This document shows positions 1 to 10,650 of a stretch of DNA of 64,000 nucleotides, in pieces. The notes under the pieces are model-generated. The model was not told the origin of the DNA. It searched no databases and saw only the letters and a list, made by a program, of their open reading frames with translations. The position numbers and the translations under genes are program-made. Every line of letters begins with the position of its first letter. Position 1 is the stretch's first letter. Source of the stretch: Streptomyces sp. CA-278952 (GTDB lineage Bacteria; Actinomycetota; Actinomycetes; Streptomycetales; Streptomycetaceae). Location of the stretch: assembly GCF_028747205.1 (NCBI RefSeq), contig NZ_CP112880.1, positions 2,294,001-2,358,000 on the forward strand, in the 5' to 3' direction.

Positions 1-82
1 GGTCGCCGAGCAGCCGCCGCCGCGGCCGTGACAGTGGGCACACGGGCCTCCCGGCGGGCCGGAGCGTAACTACGCTGGGCCC

Positions 83-655
83 ATGGTCAATCTGACGCGC
101 ATCTACACCCGGACCGGCGACCAGGGCACCACGGCCCTCGGCGACATGAGCCGCACCGCCAAGACCGATCTGCGGATCTCGGCGTACGCGGACGCCAACG
201 AGGCCAACGCGGCGATCGGCGCGGCCATCGCGCTGGGGCAGCTGCCCGAGGAGCTGGTGAAGGTCCTCGTACGCGTCCAGAACGACCTCTTCGACGTGGG
301 CGCGGACCTGTGCACCCCGGTGATCGAGGACCCGAAGTATCCGCCCCTGCGGGTCGAGCAGTCCTACATCGACAAGCTGGAGGCGGACTGCGACACCTTC
401 CTGGAGGAGCTGGAGAAGCTGCGCAGCTTCATCCTCCCCGGCGGTACGCCCGGCGCGGCCCTGCTGCACCAGGCGTGCACCGTGGTGCGGCGCGCCGAGC
501 GGTCCACCTGGGCAGCGCTGGAGGTGCACGGGGAGTCGATGAACACCCTGACCGCCACCTACCTCAACCGCCTCTCCGACCTCCTGTTCATCCTGGCGCG
601 GAGCGCGAACAAGGAGGTCGGGGACGTGCTGTGGGTGCCGGGCGGCGAGCGGTAG
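83..655 (+). CDS. PduO-type ATP:cob(I)alamin adenosyltransferase
   Basis: A 190-residue protein predicted to transfer the adenosyl group of ATP to cob(I)alamin, making coenzyme B12 in the cytosol. The N-terminal motif TRTGDQGTT (residues 9-17) is the ATP-binding signature of the PduO class, and the length matches the family. RRAERSTW near residue 135 and the NRLSDLLF segment near the C-terminus are also typical. The ATG lies in GGGCCCATGG with no obvious Shine-Dalgarno, so the start rests on the motif position. The next gene ends 2 bp away on the other strand. I saw no cobalamin riboswitch in the short upstream stretch (1-82). Function is inferred from family motifs. Confidence 0.93.
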   Translation: MVNLTRIYTRTGDQGTTALGDMSRTAKTDLRISAYADANEANAAIGAAIALGQLPEELVKVLVRVQNDLFDVGADLCTPVIEDPKYPPLRVEQSYIDKLEADCDTFLEELEKLRSFILPGGTPGAALLHQACTVVRRAERSTWAALEVHGESMNTLTATYLNRLSDLLFILARSANKEVGDVLWVPGGER

Positions 656-657
656 GC

Positions 658-1230
658 CTACAGCCTGTCGGCCGGCTCCCGTTCCGTCACCGCGTCCTTC
701 GGAGCCTGCTTCGGGAACAGCGTGTAGCCCCCGGCGATGATCAGGTTGATGCCGATGACCAGCCCCATCTTCTGCTGCCAGCCACGCAGCGAGCTGATCT
801 CCCCGCCGGAGCCGACGTACCAGACGGCTGCCTGGAGCAGGCCCAGCGCGACCGCCGCGGCGAGGATCCAGCGGGCGACGATGCGCCACTCGTGGGCGGC
901 GCGCGCCATGCCGTACTTCGGCGGCTTCACCGGCGGCGGGCCGCCGAACCAGCGGTGGGCGACGCGGGCGTCCACCCACTTGATGGTGGAGTGGCCCAGA
1001 CCCACCGTGAAGCCGATGTAGACGGCGGCCAGGCCGTGCTTCCAGTCCGGTTCGGCCCCGTTCTTCAGATCGATGGCCGTCACCACCAGCAGCACGACTT
1101 CCAGCAGCGGCTCGCACAGCAGCACCGCCGCGCCGAGCTTCGGTTTCCTCGCGACGTACCGCAGGGCGAGCCCGGCGGCCAGCAGAACCCAGAATGCGAC
1201 CTCGCAGGCCACGACCAGTAGGGCGATCAC
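658..1230 (-). CDS. Conserved integral membrane protein (unknown function)
   Basis: A 190-residue membrane protein. Start is a GTG preceded by GGAGGAGAGAGTC, a good ribosome-binding site; longer readings through this frame lack such a site. About four hydrophobic segments are visible: residues 1-20 (VIALLVVACEVAFWVLLAAG), about 30-52, about 62-80, and a C-terminal pair after WRIVARW, followed by a basic/acidic cytosolic tail. A short loop holds GLGHSTIKWVD, conserved in Streptomyces relatives as I recall. It is convergent with the adenosyltransferase and divergent from the histidine kinase. I recognise no catalytic motif and assign no function. Confidence 0.85.
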   Translation of the reverse strand: MIALLVVACEVAFWVLLAAGLALRYVARKPKLGAAVLLCEPLLEVVLLVVTAIDLKNGAEPDWKHGLAAVYIGFTVGLGHSTIKWVDARVAHRWFGGPPPVKPPKYGMARAAHEWRIVARWILAAAVALGLLQAAVWYVGSGGEISSLRGWQQKMGLVIGINLIIAGGYTLFPKQAPKDAVTEREPADRL

Positions 1231-1365
1231 GACTCTCTCCTCCCGTTCCCTTCCAGCCTCCCGGCCGCCGGGCGCGGACACGTCGTCGGCAGTGACGAAA
1301 CGGGACTGCATCCTTCGATGTACTCGCGGATCGGCCCGCGAAGGGAGGTCCGGGGGCGGCGGTGC

Positions 1366-2586
1366 GTGTTGGATGGAGAGGTGCTCACCTCGATCCGCCC
1401 CGACCGCGACGCGGTGGCCCTGGCCGTCTCCGGGCTGCTCGGCGGGCTGCTCCTGTGGCTGCTGGGCCTGCACACCCAGGGCGGCCGCCCCTTCGCCGCC
1501 CCCTGGGTCTCCCTCGTACCGATGACCGTGATGGCCGCGATGGAGCTGCTGCGCCGCAGCGCCCCGCGGACCGCGTTGACCGTCGGCACGGTCATGCTCG
1601 TCGCGGACCAGTTCACCCGGGGCAATCTGGTGACCATCCTGATGTTCTCGGACATCATGTACGCGGCCGTGCTGTACGGGACCCCGGCCGCGGCCCGCCG
1701 GATCCCGGTGGCCACGCTCCTGATCACCGTCGCGAGCACGGTCGGCTTCCTGTCCTGGTTCCGCCGGCCCGAGGCGCTGCTGATCGGCGTCGTCACGGGG
1801 CTGGTCTCCTTCATGCCCGCGATCACCGGCGTCGTCGTGCGCAACCACCGCGTCGCCGCCGAGGCCGCCCGGCTGGCCGCCCGCCAGACCGCGCGGCTCG
1901 CCGAGATGGACCGGACGCAGGCGGTGGTCGCAGAGCGCGCCCGGATGGCGAGGGAGCTGCACGACATGGTGGCCAACCACCTCTCCGCCGTGGCGATCCA
2001 CTCCACGGCGGCCCTCTCCATCGACGACCCGGATACCTCCCGGAACGCCCTGAAGGTGATCCGGGAGAACAGCGTCGAGGGGCTGTCGGAGATGCGCCGG
2101 CTGATCGGGCTGCTGCGGGAGGGCGGCGAGGACGACGCCCCGGCGGCGGCCCCGACGCTCGCGTCCCTGGACGTGCTCGTCGAGCAGACGAACGTCAACG
2201 GGACGTCCAGCGGGCTGGTCTGCACCCTGGAGGACGCCGGGAAGGCGGTGTCCGCCGCGCTGCCGACGCCGGTCGAGCTGGCCGCGTACAGGATCGTGCA
2301 GGAGTCCCTGACCAATGCCCTCAAACACGCGGCGCCGGGCCCGGTCGTGGTGCGGCTCGCCCACGGCGACGGGGTGCTGACGATCGAGGTGACCAGTGTG
2401 TTCGGCAGCCGCCCCGGTCCGACGGCGCCCGGTTCGGGAGCGGGCCTGGTGGGCATGCGGGAGCGGGTGGCGCTGCTCGGCGGGGCGTTCGACGCCGGGG
2501 CCGAGCCGGGCGACGACGGCGACGGAACCAAGATCTGGCGGGTGCGGGCTCAACTGCCCGCGACGGAAGGAACGATGCGGGAATGA
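1366..2586 (+). CDS. chiS: Two-component sensor histidine kinase, NarL/HisKA_3 type (ChiS-like)
   Basis: Membrane sensor kinase of about 406 residues. The N-terminal half carries about five to six hydrophobic helices. The HisKA_3 dimerisation box RELHDMVANHLSAVA follows, with the phospho-acceptor His near residue 199, then an HATPase domain with the N-box QESLTNALKHA and the G-box GSGAGLVGMRERV. The gene overlaps the response regulator by ATGA and lies just upstream of a family-18 chitinase; in S. coelicolor and S. plicatus the kinase in this position is ChiS, which controls the adjacent chitinase. The start is uncertain: GTG at 1366 is preferred, with GTG 1381 and ATG 1318 (arginine-rich extension, no ribosome-binding site) as alternatives. 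Confidence 0.88.
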   Translation: MLDGEVLTSIRPDRDAVALAVSGLLGGLLLWLLGLHTQGGRPFAAPWVSLVPMTVMAAMELLRRSAPRTALTVGTVMLVADQFTRGNLVTILMFSDIMYAAVLYGTPAAARRIPVATLLITVASTVGFLSWFRRPEALLIGVVTGLVSFMPAITGVVVRNHRVAAEAARLAARQTARLAEMDRTQAVVAERARMARELHDMVANHLSAVAIHSTAALSIDDPDTSRNALKVIRENSVEGLSEMRRLIGLLREGGEDDAPAAAPTLASLDVLVEQTNVNGTSSGLVCTLEDAGKAVSAALPTPVELAAYRIVQESLTNALKHAAPGPVVVRLAHGDGVLTIEVTSVFGSRPGPTAPGSGAGLVGMRERVALLGGAFDAGAEPGDDGDGTKIWRVRAQLPATEGTMRE

Positions 2587-3245
2587 CGATCCGGGTACTG
2601 GTCGCCGAGGACCAGTCGGCGGTGCGCGCGGGGCTGGTGCTGATCCTCTCCAGCGCGCCGGACATCGAGGTCGTCGGAGAGGCGGGGGACGGCGAGGCTG
2701 CGGTGCGCCTGGCGCGTGAACTCCGCCCGGACCTGGTGCTGATGGATGTGCAGATGCCGCGCCTCGACGGGGTGGCGGCGACGCGGCAGGTGGTCGATGA
2801 GGGGCTCGCGGACGTCCTGGTGCTGACCACGTTCGATCTGGACGAGTACGTCTTCGGGGCGCTGCGCGCGGGGGCCTCCGGCTTTCTGCTGAAGAACACC
2901 GACGCCCGCGATCTGCTGGAGGCGGTACGGACGGTGGCGCGCGGCGAGGGGCTGATCGCCCCGGCCGTGACCCGGCGGCTGATCGCGGAGTTCGCCGGGG
3001 CGTCAGCCGTACGCGGCCGGGGGGCGGCCGATCCGGCGGTGCTGGACGCGCTCACCCGGCGCGAGCGCGAGGTGCTGGGGTGCCTGGGCGAGGGCCTGTC
3101 GAACGCGGAGATCGCGCTGCGCCTCTCGATGGCCGAGGCCACGGTGAAGACCCACGTCAGCAGGGTGCTGGGCAAGCTGGAGCTGCGCAGCCGGGTTCAG
3201 GCGGCGGTTCTGGCGCAGGAGTTGGGGTTTCGAGCCACGTCCTGA
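2583..3245 (+). CDS. chiR: LuxR/NarL-family response regulator (ChiR-like)
   Basis: A 220-residue regulator with a receiver domain (VLVAEDQSAVRAGL at the N-terminus, acidic pocket ED, phospho-acceptor Asp55 in LMDVQMPRLDG, Lys in FLLKNT) and a C-terminal LuxR-type helix-turn-helix (LTRREREVLGCLGEGLSNAEI, then ATVKTHVSRVLGKL). Its start overlaps the kinase stop (ATGA), so the pair is translationally coupled. The stop lies 4 bp before the direct repeats of the chitinase promoter. By position and family it is the ChiR partner that activates the downstream chitinase; binding to those repeats is inference here. Confidence 0.92.
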   Translation: MTIRVLVAEDQSAVRAGLVLILSSAPDIEVVGEAGDGEAAVRLARELRPDLVLMDVQMPRLDGVAATRQVVDEGLADVLVLTTFDLDEYVFGALRAGASGFLLKNTDARDLLEAVRTVARGEGLIAPAVTRRLIAEFAGASAVRGRGAADPAVLDALTRREREVLGCLGEGLSNAEIALRLSMAEATVKTHVSRVLGKLELRSRVQAAVLAQELGFRATS

Positions 3246-3249
3246 TCTT

Positions 3250-3291
3250 TGGTCCAGACCTCTTGACGATTGGTCCAGACCTTCCTACTGT
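3250..3291 (+). promoter_or_regulatory. Chitinase promoter with two 12-bp direct repeats
   Basis: TGGTCCAGACCT occurs twice, at 3250-3261 and 3271-3282. A -35 box TTGACG (3263-3268) lies between the copies and a -10 box TACTGT (3286-3291) follows at a 17-bp spacing. Paired 12-bp repeats of this kind around the -35 box are the known hallmark of Streptomyces chi promoters, needed for chitin induction and glucose repression. Each copy also resembles a DasR-responsive element core (TGGTCNAGACC). Which regulator (ChiR, DasR or both) binds here is inference. Confidence 0.85.
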
Positions 3292-3398
3292 CACCGTCAC
3301 ACACTGCGGTGAGTACGAGAACACCTGTACTCAGGGCGGCGCAGGGTTTGCAGTCCACGAATCATCCCCGTTTGTTGGACCTCACCCGAGGAGCTCCG

Positions 3399-5270
3399 TT
3401 GAGCACAGAATCCCCCCAACGCCGATCCAGATTTCGATGGGTCGCCGCACGCAGCGGCCGGTCCAAGGTCATCGCGGGCCTGACCGCGCTGGTCGTGCCG
3501 CTGGCCGCGATGGTGGGGCTCGCGACCCCCGCCACGGCAGCCACGTCGGCCACCGCCACGTACACCAAGAAGTCGGACTGGGGCAGCGGCTTCGAGGGCC
3601 AGTGGACGGTGAAGAACACCGGCACCACCGCGCTCTCCTCCTGGACCATCGAGTGGGACTTCCCCTCGGGCACCTCGGCGGGCTCCGCCTGGGACGCCGC
3701 CCTCACCAAGAGCGGTAACCACTACACCGCCAAGAACCTCTCCTGGAACGGGTCCGTGGCGCCCGGCGCCAGCATCAGCTTCGGCTTCAACGGCACCGGC
3801 TCCGGCTCCCCCACGGGCTGCAAGCTGAACGGCGCCTCCTGTGACGGCGGCAGCGTCCCCGGCGACAACGCCCCCTCGGCCCCCGGCACCCCCACCACCA
3901 GCGACGTCACCGACACCTCGGTGAAGCTCAGCTGGAGCGCCGCGACCGACGACAAGGGCATCAAGAACTACGACGTGCTGCGGGACGGCGCGAAGGTCGC
4001 CACGGTCACCGGCACGACGTACACCAACACCGGTCTGACCGCGGGCACCGACTACTCCTACGCCGTTCAGGCCCGGGACACCGCCGACCAGACCGGCCCG
4101 GCCTCCGGCGCCGTCTCCGTGCGGACCACCGGCGGCGGTGGCGAGCAGCCCGGCGGCGACAAGGTCAACCTGGGCTACTTCACCAACTGGGGCGTCTACG
4201 GGCGCAACTACCACGTCAAGAACCTGGTGACGTCCGGTTCCGCCGCGAAGATCACGCACATCAACTACGCCTTCGGCAACGTGCAGAACGGCAAGTGCAC
4301 CATCGGTGACGCCTACGCCGACTACGAGAAGGCGTACACCGCCGACCAGTCCGTCGACGGCGTCGCCGACACCTGGGACCAGCCGGTGCGCGGCAACTTC
4401 AACCAGCTGCGCAAGCTGAAGGCCAAGTTCCCGCACATCAAGATTCTCTGGTCGTTCGGCGGCTGGACCTGGTCCGGCGGCTTCGGCCAGGCCGTGCAGA
4501 ACCCCGCCGCCTTCGCCCAGTCCTGCCACGACCTGGTCGAGGACCCCCGCTGGGCCGATGTCTTCGACGGCATCGACCTCGACTGGGAGTACCCCAACGC
4601 CTGTGGTCTGACCTGTGACACCAGCGGCCCGGCCTCGATCAAGACCATGGCCGACGCCATGCGGGCGAAGTTCGGCCCGAAGTACCTGGTCACCGCCGCC
4701 ATCACCGCGGACGGCTCCAACGGCGGCAAGATCGACGCGGCCGACTACGGCGGCGCCTCCCAGTCCTTCGACTGGTACAACGTGATGACGTACGACTTCT
4801 TCGGCGCCTGGGCGGCCAAGGGCCCGACGGCCCCGCACTCGCCGCTGACCCCGTACACCGGCATCCCGCAGGCCGGCTTCTCCTCCTCCGAGGCCATCGC
4901 CAAGCTGAAGGCCAAGGGCGTCCCCGCCAAGAAGCTGCTCCTCGGCATCGGCTTCTACGGCCGCGGCTGGACCGGCGTCACCCAGTCCGCCCCCGGCGGC
5001 ACGGCGACCGGCGCGGCCCCGGGCACGTACGAGGCGGGCAACGAGGACTACAAGGTCCTGAAGAACACCTGCCCGGCCACCGGCACCATCGCCGGCACGG
5101 CCTACGCGCACTGCGGCACCAACTGGTGGAGCTACGACACCCCGGCCACCATCGGCACCAAGATGACCTGGGCGAAGAACCAGGGCCTCGGTGGCGCGTT
5201 CTTCTGGGAGTTCTCCGGCGACACCAACAACGGTGAACTGGTGAACGCCATCAAGACCGGCCTCCAGTAA
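3399..5270 (+). CDS. chiC: Secreted family-18 chitinase with CBM2 and fibronectin III domains
   Basis: Exported endochitinase of 623 residues. TTG start at 3399 follows GAGGAG. A signal peptide with an arginine-rich N-region (RRSRFRW) and cleavage near residue 48 after ATPATAA suits Sec or Tat export. Domains in order: a CBM2-type carbohydrate-binding module (about 50-150, two conserved Cys near its end), a Gly/Pro linker, one FN3 domain (about 165-247), another Gly linker, then the GH18 barrel (about 258-623). The catalytic motif DGIDLDWE has Glu397 as acid/base with Asp390, Asp393 and Asp395. Architecture matches Chi63/ChiC. Codon bias is extreme (C/G third positions), suggesting high expression. 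A strong terminator follows. Confidence 0.96.
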   Translation: MSTESPQRRSRFRWVAARSGRSKVIAGLTALVVPLAAMVGLATPATAATSATATYTKKSDWGSGFEGQWTVKNTGTTALSSWTIEWDFPSGTSAGSAWDAALTKSGNHYTAKNLSWNGSVAPGASISFGFNGTGSGSPTGCKLNGASCDGGSVPGDNAPSAPGTPTTSDVTDTSVKLSWSAATDDKGIKNYDVLRDGAKVATVTGTTYTNTGLTAGTDYSYAVQARDTADQTGPASGAVSVRTTGGGGEQPGGDKVNLGYFTNWGVYGRNYHVKNLVTSGSAAKITHINYAFGNVQNGKCTIGDAYADYEKAYTADQSVDGVADTWDQPVRGNFNQLRKLKAKFPHIKILWSFGGWTWSGGFGQAVQNPAAFAQSCHDLVEDPRWADVFDGIDLDWEYPNACGLTCDTSGPASIKTMADAMRAKFGPKYLVTAAITADGSNGGKIDAADYGGASQSFDWYNVMTYDFFGAWAAKGPTAPHSPLTPYTGIPQAGFSSSEAIAKLKAKGVPAKKLLLGIGFYGRGWTGVTQSAPGGTATGAAPGTYEAGNEDYKVLKNTCPATGTIAGTAYAHCGTNWWSYDTPATIGTKMTWAKNQGLGGAFFWEFSGDTNNGELVNAIKTGLQ

Positions 5271-5320
5271 GCACCACGGTGCTCCCCACGCCATAACGGC
5301 AAGCACCACCCCGGAAAAGC

Positions 5321-5359
5321 ACCGGGGAGACGGGTCCGCCCCCCGTCTCCCCGGTTTTT
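5321..5359 (+). terminator. Rho-independent terminator of the chitinase gene
   Basis: A 14-bp stem (ACCGGGGAGACGGG, 5321-5334, with CCCGTCTCCCCGGT, 5342-5355) is followed by a run of T residues ending at 5359. It lies about 50 bp after the chitinase stop. Confidence 0.9.
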
Positions 5360-5402
5360 CGCTGTGTACGCACGCTTATGCGACGTTGTCAGGCCACATC
5401 GG

Positions 5403-5530
5403 CCCTCCCCCAGACTTCGTCCGGGGGGACCCCCTTCCAGCGGGGCTGCCTGTTAAGCCACATTGACCCTCCCCCAGACTTCGTCCGGGGGGACCCCCTT
5501 CCAGCGGGGCTGCCTGTTAAGCCACATTGA
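5403..5530. repeat. Tandem duplication of a 64-bp palindrome-bearing unit
   Basis: Two adjacent identical 64-bp units (5403-5466 and 5467-5530). Each holds a C-run, the core AGACTTCGTCCGGGGGGACC, and ends with the complement of the last codons and stop of the DUF2550 gene (GTTAAGCCACATTGA). Thus the 3' end of that gene plus the palindromic element was duplicated. Similar CCCCCAGACTTCG/CGGGGGG palindromes are, as I recall, dispersed between Streptomyces genes. The unit can fold and could act as a terminator between the convergent genes. Confidence 0.9.
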
Positions 5531-5963
5531 CCCGCTGGCCGGGCGGTGCCGCCTCCAGCCAGGCGAGGAAGCCGGTCAGGGCGTCCTCGCTCATCGCCAG
5601 CTCCAGGCGCGTCCCGTGGTGGAGACAGCCGAGCACGACGGAGTCGGACAGGAGCGCGAGCTCCTCCTCCCCCTCCGGAAGCCGGCGGGCGATCACCTCG
5701 ATCGCAGAACGCTCCAGGCCCCGGCGGGGGCGAGGAGCGTAGGAGAAGACCCGGAACCAGTCGACGCGGTCACCGCTGTAGCGGGCGACCCCGTAGACCC
5801 AGCCCTTGCCGAGCGCATCGGGTTCCTCCGACACGTCCCAGCGCAGGCTGCAGTCGAAGGTCCCTCCGGACCGCTGGATCAGCCTCCGGCGCAAGCCGAA
5901 GACGAACAGTCCCAACAGGACCGTGACGATGACGGACGCGCCCACCCACAACGCGAGGACCAT
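5517..5963 (-). CDS. DUF2550 single-pass membrane protein
   Basis: A 148-residue protein. One N-terminal transmembrane helix (residues 1-23, ending FVFGLRRR) anchors a cytosolic domain rich in Trp and charged residues (GTFDCSLRW, GKGWVYGVARY, WFRVFSYAPRPRRGLER), the pattern of the actinobacterial DUF2550 family. ATG at 5963 lies about 9 nt after AGGAGG; a GTG two codons earlier is possible. The family lies directly downstream of atpC in Streptomyces, as here. No biochemical function is established. Its last codons sit in the 64-bp tandem duplication. Confidence 0.88.
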   Translation of the reverse strand: MVLALWVGASVIVTVLLGLFVFGLRRRLIQRSGGTFDCSLRWDVSEEPDALGKGWVYGVARYSGDRVDWFRVFSYAPRPRRGLERSAIEVIARRLPEGEEELALLSDSVVLGCLHHGTRLELAMSEDALTGFLAWLEAAPPGQRVNVA

Positions 5964-6025
5964 CTCCACCGACCTCCTCGCATCGTCGAGTAACGAACAC
6001 CGAAACCGTATTGCACCTGCATCGC

Positions 6026-6072
6026 CTCAGCCGCGACACGGCTGGATCGCTCCAGCTCGGGCCGCGGCTGAG
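6026..6072 (-). terminator. Long hairpin at the end of the ATP synthase operon
   Basis: Outer stem CTCAGCCGCG (6026-6035) with CGCGGCTGAG (6063-6072) encloses an inner GCTGGA/TCCAGC stem. It begins 25 bp after the atpC stop on the minus strand. There is no U-run, common for Streptomyces terminators. It also lies in the leader of the DUF2550 gene, so it could limit read-through into it. Confidence 0.6.
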
Positions 6073-6096
6073 TAAAGACATCTGTCAGTGGGGGTG

Positions 6097-6471
6097 CTAG
6101 CGCACCGCCACCGCGCGCAGTCGTACGTCGGCGCGCCGCTGGGCAGCGGCGTCCGCATCCGACTTCGCGAGTTCCAGCGCCCGCTCGGCGCGCTCGACAT
6201 CGATCTCGTCGGCCAGCTCGGCGATCTCGGCCAGCAGCGACAGCTTGTCGTCCGCGAACGAGATGAATCCACCGTGCACAGCGGCGATGACGGTGCCGCC
6301 CTCACTCGTGCGGATCGTCACCGGGCCCGATTCCAGCACACCGAGAAGCGGCTGGTGACCGGGCATGACGCCGATGTCGCCGGACGTGGTGCGCGCGACG
6401 ACCAGGGTGGCCTCGCCGGACCAGACGCTTCGGTCGGCGGCGACCAGCTCGACATGCAGCTCAGCAGCCAA
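6097..6471 (-). CDS. atpC: ATP synthase F1 subunit epsilon
   Basis: A 124-residue central-stalk subunit. The N-terminal beta-sandwich is visible ([25 protein letters not shown], then [13 protein letters not shown], the classic epsilon signature at about residues 32-44), followed by a C-terminal helical region rich in Ala, Glu and Arg (residues 88-124). Couples proton flow to catalysis and damps ATP hydrolysis in the family. It is the last gene of the operon, 109 bp after atpD. Confidence 0.97.
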   Translation of the reverse strand: MAAELHVELVAADRSVWSGEATLVVARTTSGDIGVMPGHQPLLGVLESGPVTIRTSEGGTVIAAVHGGFISFADDKLSLLAEIAELADEIDVERAERALELAKSDADAAAQRRADVRLRAVAVR

Positions 6472-6490
6472 GGGTGGCTCCTCGGGTCAC

Positions 6491-6512
6491 CACCCGGCCG
6501 CCCGGCCGGGTG
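6491..6512. other. Perfect intergenic hairpin between atpD and atpC
   Basis: CACCCGGCCG (6491-6500) and CGGCCGGGTG (6503-6512) form a 10-bp stem with a 2-nt loop, ending 20 bp upstream of atpC. It could lower or protect the distal epsilon message. Its role is inference. Confidence 0.5.
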
Positions 6513-6580
6513 TCGGTTCAATTCTACGGGGCGTGGTGAGGGGGGCGGGACACACCCACCCCCCTCGGTGAGCCGGAGGC

Positions 6581-8940
<2,360 letters not shown>

Positions 8941-8943
8941 CGA

Positions 8944-10515
8944 TCAGCCCTCGCCCAGGAGCTTGCCGTCCGAGGTCTCGAACTGCTGCTTGAAGGCGGC
9001 GATCGCGTCCGCGATCGACTGCAGCGTGTCGTCGGACATCTTGCCGCCCTCGGCGATGCTGGTCAGGAGGTCCTTGCGCTCACGGCGCAGGTACTCGAGC
9101 AGCTCGCCCTCGAAGCGGCGGATGTCCTCGACCGGGACCTCGTCCATCTTGCCCGTGGTGCCGGCCCAGACCGAGACGACCTGCTCCTCCATCGGGAACG
9201 GGGCGTACTGCGGCTGCTTCAGCAGCTCGACCATGCGCTTACCGCGCTCCAGCGAGGCCTTCGAGGCCGCGTCCAGGTCGGAACCAAAGGCGGCGAACGC
9301 CTCCAGCTCGCGGTACTGGGCGAGGTCCACGCGAAGCCGGCCGGAGACCTGCTTCATGGCCTTGTGCTGGGCGGAGCCACCGACGCGGGAGACCGAGATA
9401 CCGACGTTGAGCGCCGGACGCTGACCCGCGTTGAACAGGTCGGACTCCAGGAAGCACTGGCCGTCGGTGATGGAGATGACGTTGGTCGGAATGAACGCCG
9501 ACACGTCGTTCGCCTTGGTCTCGACGATCGGGAGGCCCGTCATCGAACCGGCGCCCATCTCGTCGGAGAGCTTGGCGCAGCGCTCCAGCAGACGCGAGTG
9601 CAGGTAGAAGACGTCACCCGGGTAGGCCTCGCGGCCCGGCGGGCGGCGCAGCAGCAGGGACACGGCGCGGTAGGCGTCGGCCTGCTTCGAGAGGTCGTCG
9701 AAGATGATCAGGACGTGCTTGCCGGCGTACATCCAGTGCTGGCCGATGGCCGAACCGGTGTACGGCGCCAGGTACTTGAAGCCGGCCGGGTCGGACGCCG
9801 GGGCGGCGACGATGGTCGTGTACTCCAGCGCACCGGCCTCTTCGAGCGCACCACGCACGGAGGCGATGGTGGAACCCTTCTGACCGATGGCGACGTAGAT
9901 GCAGCGCACCTGCTTGTTCACGTCGCCCGAGCGCCAGTTGTCACGCTGGTTGATGATCGTGTCGACGGCCAGAGCGGTCTTACCCGTCTGACGGTCGCCG
10001 ATGATCAGCTGACGCTGGCCGCGGCCGATCGGCACCATGGCGTCGACGGCCTTGTAGCCGGTCTGCATCGGCTCGTGCACCGACTTGCGGACCATGACGC
10101 CAGGGGCCTGCAGCTCGAGGGCGCGGCGGCTGTCGGTCTCGATCTCGCCGAGACCGTCGATCGGGTTGCCGAGCGGGTCGACGACGCGGCCGAGGTAACC
10201 CTCGCCGACGCCGACGGAGAGCACCTCACCGGTGCGCTGCACCGGCTGGCCCTCCTCGATGCCGCTGAACTCGCCGAGGACGATCGCACCGATCTCGCGC
10301 TCCTCGAGGTTGAGGGCGAGACCGAGGGTGCCGTCCTCGAACTTCAGCAGCTCGTTCGCCATGGCGGAGGGAAGACCCTCCACCTTCGCGATGCCGTCGC
10401 CGGCAACGCTGACCGTACCGACCTCCTCGCGCGAGGCCGCGTCCGGCTGGTACGACTGGACAAAGTTATCCAGTGCGTCCCGGATCTCCTCCGGCCGGAT
10501 CGTGAGCTCCGCCAT
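8944..10515 (-). CDS. atpA: ATP synthase F1 subunit alpha
   Basis: Regulatory nucleotide-binding F1 subunit, 523 residues. Start set at [18 protein letters not shown], the conserved N-terminus; a reading 29 codons longer would begin in the hairpin-bearing spacer. Walker A GDRQTGKT lies near residue 172 and the family signature [17 protein letters not shown] near residue 366. The C-terminal region is complete, ending [10 protein letters not shown]. Confidence 0.98.
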   Translation of the reverse strand: MAELTIRPEEIRDALDNFVQSYQPDAASREEVGTVSVAGDGIAKVEGLPSAMANELLKFEDGTLGLALNLEEREIGAIVLGEFSGIEEGQPVQRTGEVLSVGVGEGYLGRVVDPLGNPIDGLGEIETDSRRALELQAPGVMVRKSVHEPMQTGYKAVDAMVPIGRGQRQLIIGDRQTGKTALAVDTIINQRDNWRSGDVNKQVRCIYVAIGQKGSTIASVRGALEEAGALEYTTIVAAPASDPAGFKYLAPYTGSAIGQHWMYAGKHVLIIFDDLSKQADAYRAVSLLLRRPPGREAYPGDVFYLHSRLLERCAKLSDEMGAGSMTGLPIVETKANDVSAFIPTNVISITDGQCFLESDLFNAGQRPALNVGISVSRVGGSAQHKAMKQVSGRLRVDLAQYRELEAFAAFGSDLDAASKASLERGKRMVELLKQPQYAPFPMEEQVVSVWAGTTGKMDEVPVEDIRRFEGELLEYLRRERKDLLTSIAEGGKMSDDTLQSIADAIAAFKQQFETSDGKLLGEG

Positions 10516-10562
10516 CTGGGTTCCCTGCTCTCCTTGTTGGGCCCGAAGTTTCTTAAGGGGGT

Positions 10563-10617
10563 CTGGGGGCCGACCCCCAGGAATCTTCTGCAATTTCTGC
10601 ACGGCCCAACCGGGCCG
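10563..10617. other. Two hairpins in the atpH-atpA spacer
   Basis: The 135-bp spacer between atpH and atpA holds CTGGGGG/CCCCCAG (10563-10580) and CGGCCC/GGGCCG (10602-10617), with a short AT-rich stretch (CAATTTC) between. They may tune the relative yield of the two subunits or mark a processing site. No promoter stood out. The role is inference. Confidence 0.45.
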
Positions 10618-10650
10618 CTGGTCTTGCTTGTTCTTCTGCTCTGCGCTGTG

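Noticed and set aside
1..82. Cobalamin riboswitch before the adenosyltransferase gene
   Set aside because: Only 82 bp are available and no B12-box-like sequence was seen.
5403..5530. Direct repeat read as integration attachment sites
   Set aside because: The copies are adjacent with nothing between them, and no integrase or tRNA is present, so a simple tandem duplication fits better.
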